The position numbers were made by a program, and so were the translations under genes. Under the pieces are notes generated by a model. That model saw only the letters and a list, made by a program, of their open reading frames with translations, ran no database searches and was not told where the DNA came from. From NCBI GenBank assembly GCA_012841735.1, contig DUUE01000161.1, forward strand, positions 1 through 8,067: a DNA stretch of 8,067 nucleotides. Direction: 5' to 3'. This document shows positions 5,829-8,067 of the stretch, piece by piece. The stretch is from Bacillota bacterium (GTDB lineage Bacteria; Bacillota; Dethiobacteria; Dethiobacterales; Dethiobacteraceae). Every line of letters starts with the position of its first letter. Positions within the stretch are counted from its first letter, which is position 1.

Positions 5829-7136
5829 TCACGGCGAAAAGACGGTGGGGCCCTTTACTTCTGTAGTCAAGGCATCAAGAGCCGCTTTTACCAACCTCCT
5901 GCGAAACTCCTTTTCCCGGTCCCCAGGAAGAGCGGCATCGCTGCACATATAAGGAATACGCCCACCGATGACGATTCGACTGGCTCCCACCGCTTCAGCT
6001 ATGGAGTTCATGGCCGTGATGCAAGCTGCCGGAATACCCAGCCGTTCCACTTCTTTAGCTAGCGTTGCACCGCAACGCGTGCCAGTCGCTCAACTCGAGG
6101 GGATGAGCACTCCATCAACATTAGCTGCCAATACCTCTTGGGCGATTTGCGCCCCAATCTCTTGGCTTCTCTCCACAGGCATACCATTTCCCACAGTTAC
6201 CCAGTAGGTATCGTGCAGCGCGCCAATGTAACCTGCCTGTTCGAAATAGCGCAGCGCGTCCACGGGAAGCACCCGGTCAGGGTCCTCGTTCGCAAACTTG
6301 GCGTCAAAGCCTCCATGCACCACTTCGTACTTGCCGCACTCTAGATCCATGATTCCCTGCAAGGAATAGGAAGCCCAGTTATCAGCGTTCGCGTGCTTGA
6401 TCCTGTCTGGATTTCCAAAGGGAACAATGCCTGCCTCGGTCACCAACGCTATTCTTGCTTTAGAAAGATCCTCAATGGGTCTAGCAGGCGGCACGTGATC
6501 ATATTGCTGCACCCTAACTTCGCTCTCAAAGGGCTCGCCGCGCAGTTTCCTGTGGAGCATCGCAACGGCTCTCGCAGCAGCAGGGCGTTTTGCCAATTGA
6601 TTGAGGCGAATACCACGGGCCACATACCCTTCTTCGCTGGCAGAGAGGATTTCTCCGCCGCTCAGAAGTTTCTTACTTAGCCTTGCCATGCAGTCCACGG
6701 CATCTCTCATGCCCGCCGCGGAAGCTTTGGTGGCCACAATCAGCACATCTTTTTTGTACATATCGACTGCTGGATTTCCGGGATACATGCCGGAAATCAC
6801 AGGAATGCGCAATTCTTTGTGCACCCGGCTGCAAATCGCTCCGCAGGCTACCCCGTAGCGGCCAGCATTAAACGCCGGGCCTGCCACCAGCAAGTCAATC
6901 TGTCTCTCTTTCAAGACACGACAGATCTCGCTGATTACTACCTCACTATGCTGGTTAAAATAGTTGTCGCCGCACACAAAAGAAACCGTGATCTGCGCTT
7001 CACCGCCGAGCTTCCTTTGGAGGGCAATACCGGGGCCTACCACTCCTTCTTGTAATTGCAGCGGAATATCAGCAGCTTCTTCTCCACCGATGCCGCCAAA
7101 AAACTGGTTCAAATAATAAGCGACGCGTTTTGCCAT
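5829..7136 (-). CDS. grdB: Selenoprotein B of glycine/sarcosine/betaine reductase (GrdB/GrdF/GrdH family), Sec encoded by in-frame UGA
   Basis: The selenocysteine subunit (gamma) of protein B, which in known systems takes the carboxymethyl group from the pyruvoyl-bound substrate and passes it to selenoprotein A. Family motifs: YYLNQFFGGIGGEE (residue ~7 on), EGVVGPGIALQ, CGDNYFNQH, AGPAFNAGRYGVACG, PVISGMYPGNPAVD. The frame meets TGA at 6090-6092 (residue 349) and continues without further stops as U-ATGTRCGATLAKEVERLGIP to a TGA at 5829. Reading UGA as Sec gives 435 residues, the usual family length, and puts U exactly where GrdB has it. The start at ATG 7136 is set by AGGAAGGTG (7143-7151). 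The upstream in-frame start at 7226 lies inside the aldolase gene and would add a non-family N-terminus. Oddity: the usual U-G-T-C-T-R-C is U-A-T-G-T-R-C here, losing the first cysteine. It lies 52 bases after the aldolase gene. Gene callers that do not allow Sec would report two ORFs. Confidence 0.
6062..6092 (-). promoter_or_regulatory. Bacterial SECIS element directing UGA to selenocysteine
   Basis: Directly after the UGA (6090-6092) come 11 bases, then a perfect hairpin GCGUUGC-GGU-GCAACGC (6062-6078, minus strand), a 7-bp stem with a GGU loop. Bacterial SECIS elements (SelB binding sites) lie within the coding region just after UGA, with an upper stem-loop of about 17 bases starting about 11 bases downstream and G and U in the apical loop. 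This hairpin matches that geometry. The pairing is seen in the sequence, and SelB recognition is inferred. The selA, selB, selC and selD genes are not in the window. Confidence 0.
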
Positions 7137-7142
7137 TGTCTT

Positions 7143-7151
7143 CACCTTCCT
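7143..7151 (-). promoter_or_regulatory. Ribosome binding site fixing the start of the selenoprotein B gene
   Basis: AGGAAGGTG lies six bases before ATG 7136. It decides between this start and the in-frame start at 7226, which falls inside the upstream aldolase gene and has no family support. Confidence 0.
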
Positions 7152-7188
7152 GCTGATCTCCAGATCAAGCAATGCTCGTTTCCACTGC

Positions 7189-8046
7189 TTATCTGACAGC
7201 AGCTCCTTTTGAGCCAGAAACCTCAATGTAGTGCATCACCATCTTCTTGTAGGCTGCTACGCCCTTGCCATAAACCATGCTCAACGGTAGAAAACCCAGG
7301 GGAGTAGTCATTCCGCTGTTGAGAACCTCTTCAACGGCTCGGGTACCCGCAAGAGACAGGTCACTGAACAAATTGATCTTGGTAATCCCAGCTTGAACCG
7401 CTCGCGCCATTTCATCATCTCCCGTGCCCGACGCACCGTGCAGCACCAGCGGAACGGGGACTACCGTGCGCAGTTCTGCTATGAGATCGAATGCCAACTC
7501 AGGCTGCTCGTCTTTGTACAGGCCGTGCGCCGTTCCTACGGCAACCGCCAAACAATCTACAGACGTACGCTTGACAAACTCCACGGCTTCGACCGGATCA
7601 GTAAAAGGAGACAAGCGGTCCTCAGCATATTTCTGCGCACTGCCCACCCGCCCTAACTCGGCTTCTACGGACACTCCAACGGCGTGGGCCATTTTTGTCA
7701 CTTCCGCTGTAATGGCAACATTTTCTTCAAATGGCAGCATGGAGCAGTCAATCATCACTGAGGTGAACCCGGCTTGAATAGCCTTAGCACACACCTCAAA
7801 GCTTTTCCCATGGTCCAAGTTGAGGGCAACGTCTACTTGGGGATACCGTAGCGCCATGAACTCGGTGATATCTGCCACTGCCTCGATGTCGTTCATCTCC
7901 ACACAGTCTAAGATTATGGGAGCATTCATTTCATCCGCAGCTTGAAACACTGCTTCTATAGTCTGCAAATCATTTACTCCTGGAGCAACTACAGCGTATC
8001 TTTTTTCCCTTGCGTCCTGCAGCATTGGAGCCATTGACATCAACAT
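7189..8046 (-). CDS. Class II (zinc-dependent) ketose-bisphosphate aldolase family protein
   Basis: A 285-residue aldolase of the class II fructose-1,6-/tagatose-1,6-bisphosphate family (FbaA/GatY/KbaY/IolJ type), which reversibly splits a ketose phosphate into dihydroxyacetone phosphate and an aldehyde using a divalent metal. The TIM-barrel landmarks are complete: LNLDHGKSFE with D78 and metal ligand H79, VEAELGRVG with E130, GTAHGLY with ligand H174, VLHGASGTG with ligand H203, and ITKINLFSDL (family KINIDTD-type, with S in place of T) for the phosphate end. The length is normal. The start ATG 8046 has an ideal AAAGGGAGG (8054-8062) seven bases upstream. It is the first gene of the visible operon, but only 21 bases lie beyond it, so the promoter and any earlier genes (such as grdA) could be just outside. 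The exact substrate is unknown. IolJ-like enzymes in inositol breakdown also pair with an aldehyde dehydrogenase, so an aldehyde other than glyceraldehyde 3-phosphate is possible. Confidence 0.
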   Translation of the reverse strand: MLMSMAPMLQDAREKRYAVVAPGVNDLQTIEAVFQAADEMNAPIILDCVEMNDIEAVADITEFMALRYPQVDVALNLDHGKSFEVCAKAIQAGFTSVMIDCSMLPFEENVAITAEVTKMAHAVGVSVEAELGRVGSAQKYAEDRLSPFTDPVEAVEFVKRTSVDCLAVAVGTAHGLYKDEQPELAFDLIAELRTVVPVPLVLHGASGTGDDEMARAVQAGITKINLFSDLSLAGTRAVEEVLNSGMTTPLGFLPLSMVYGKGVAAYKKMVMHYIEVSGSKGAAVR

Positions 8047-8067
8047 GTTGTTTCCTCCCTTTATGAA

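Noticed and set aside
5829..6050. A separate small gene of 73 codons starting at GTG 6050
   Set aside because: It is the C-terminal part of the selenoprotein after the UGA, with no ribosome site of its own and with family motifs continuing across the UGA.
7154..7167. Small inverted repeat TGATCT-CC-AGATCA between the aldolase and selenoprotein genes
   Set aside because: A 6-bp stem with a 2-base loop is too weak and too common to call a terminator or operator, and there is no T-tract.
7137..7226. A 30-residue N-terminal extension of the selenoprotein from the in-frame start at 7226
   Set aside because: It overlaps the aldolase gene, has no family similarity, and ATG 7136 has a good ribosome site and gives the usual GrdB beginning.
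1..8067. CRISPR arrays, tRNA or rRNA genes, riboswitches
   Set aside because: No regularly spaced repeats, cloverleaf-like sequence or ribosomal signature was seen on either strand, and almost all bases are explained by genes or gene remnants.

Overview
The window suggests an anaerobic Gram-positive bacterium (Bacillota, Clostridia-like). Three things point that way: it encodes a selenocysteine-containing protein B of the glycine/sarcosine/betaine reductase family, its ribosome binding sites are strong AGGAGG-type sites, and it uses TTG and GTG starts. The GC content looks moderate. No taxon can be fixed from the sequence alone.

Layout, left to right. Positions 1-1112 (+ strand) hold the 3' part of an FAD-linked GlcD-type oxidase/dehydrogenase that runs in from the left edge. 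Positions 1122-1144 form a perfect hairpin lying between convergent genes, probably a shared terminator. Positions 1152-2863 (all minus strand) are a graveyard of gene scraps joined end to end: the last third of a ManD-type mannonate dehydratase fused to the first ~108 codons of a threonine synthase, a headless and frameshifted Opp/Dpp-type ABC transporter ATPase, and an IS66 element collapsed so that the start of tnpA joins the end of the transposase gene. Positions 2864-2985 are probably the IS leader.

Positions 2986-8046 (minus strand) form an intact, tightly spaced operon. In transcription order it reads: class II (DHAP-type) aldolase, selenoprotein B of a glycine-reductase-like complex (GrdB/F/H family), its pyruvoyl partner proprotein (GrdE/G/I family), and an NAD(P)-dependent aldehyde dehydrogenase. 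Gaps are 52, 32 and 24 bases and each gene has its own Shine-Dalgarno site. The selenoprotein is interrupted by an in-frame UGA (6090-6092) followed at the canonical distance by a SECIS-like hairpin, so naive gene calling splits it in two.

How the genes may work together. In known systems protein B (GrdB plus processed GrdE) binds an amine substrate through a pyruvoyl Schiff base, and its selenocysteine takes the carboxymethyl group for hand-over to selenoprotein A (GrdA) and protein C (GrdC/D). Here protein B sits between an aldolase and an aldehyde dehydrogenase, and grdA, grdC, grdD and thioredoxin genes are not in the window. Its selenocysteine motif is U-A-T-G instead of the usual U-G-T-C. 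I infer a divergent protein B serving an undescribed catabolic route that also makes and oxidises an aldehyde. The substrate cannot be read from the sequence. This operon is the most interesting part of the window, and the decayed region beside it is the second.
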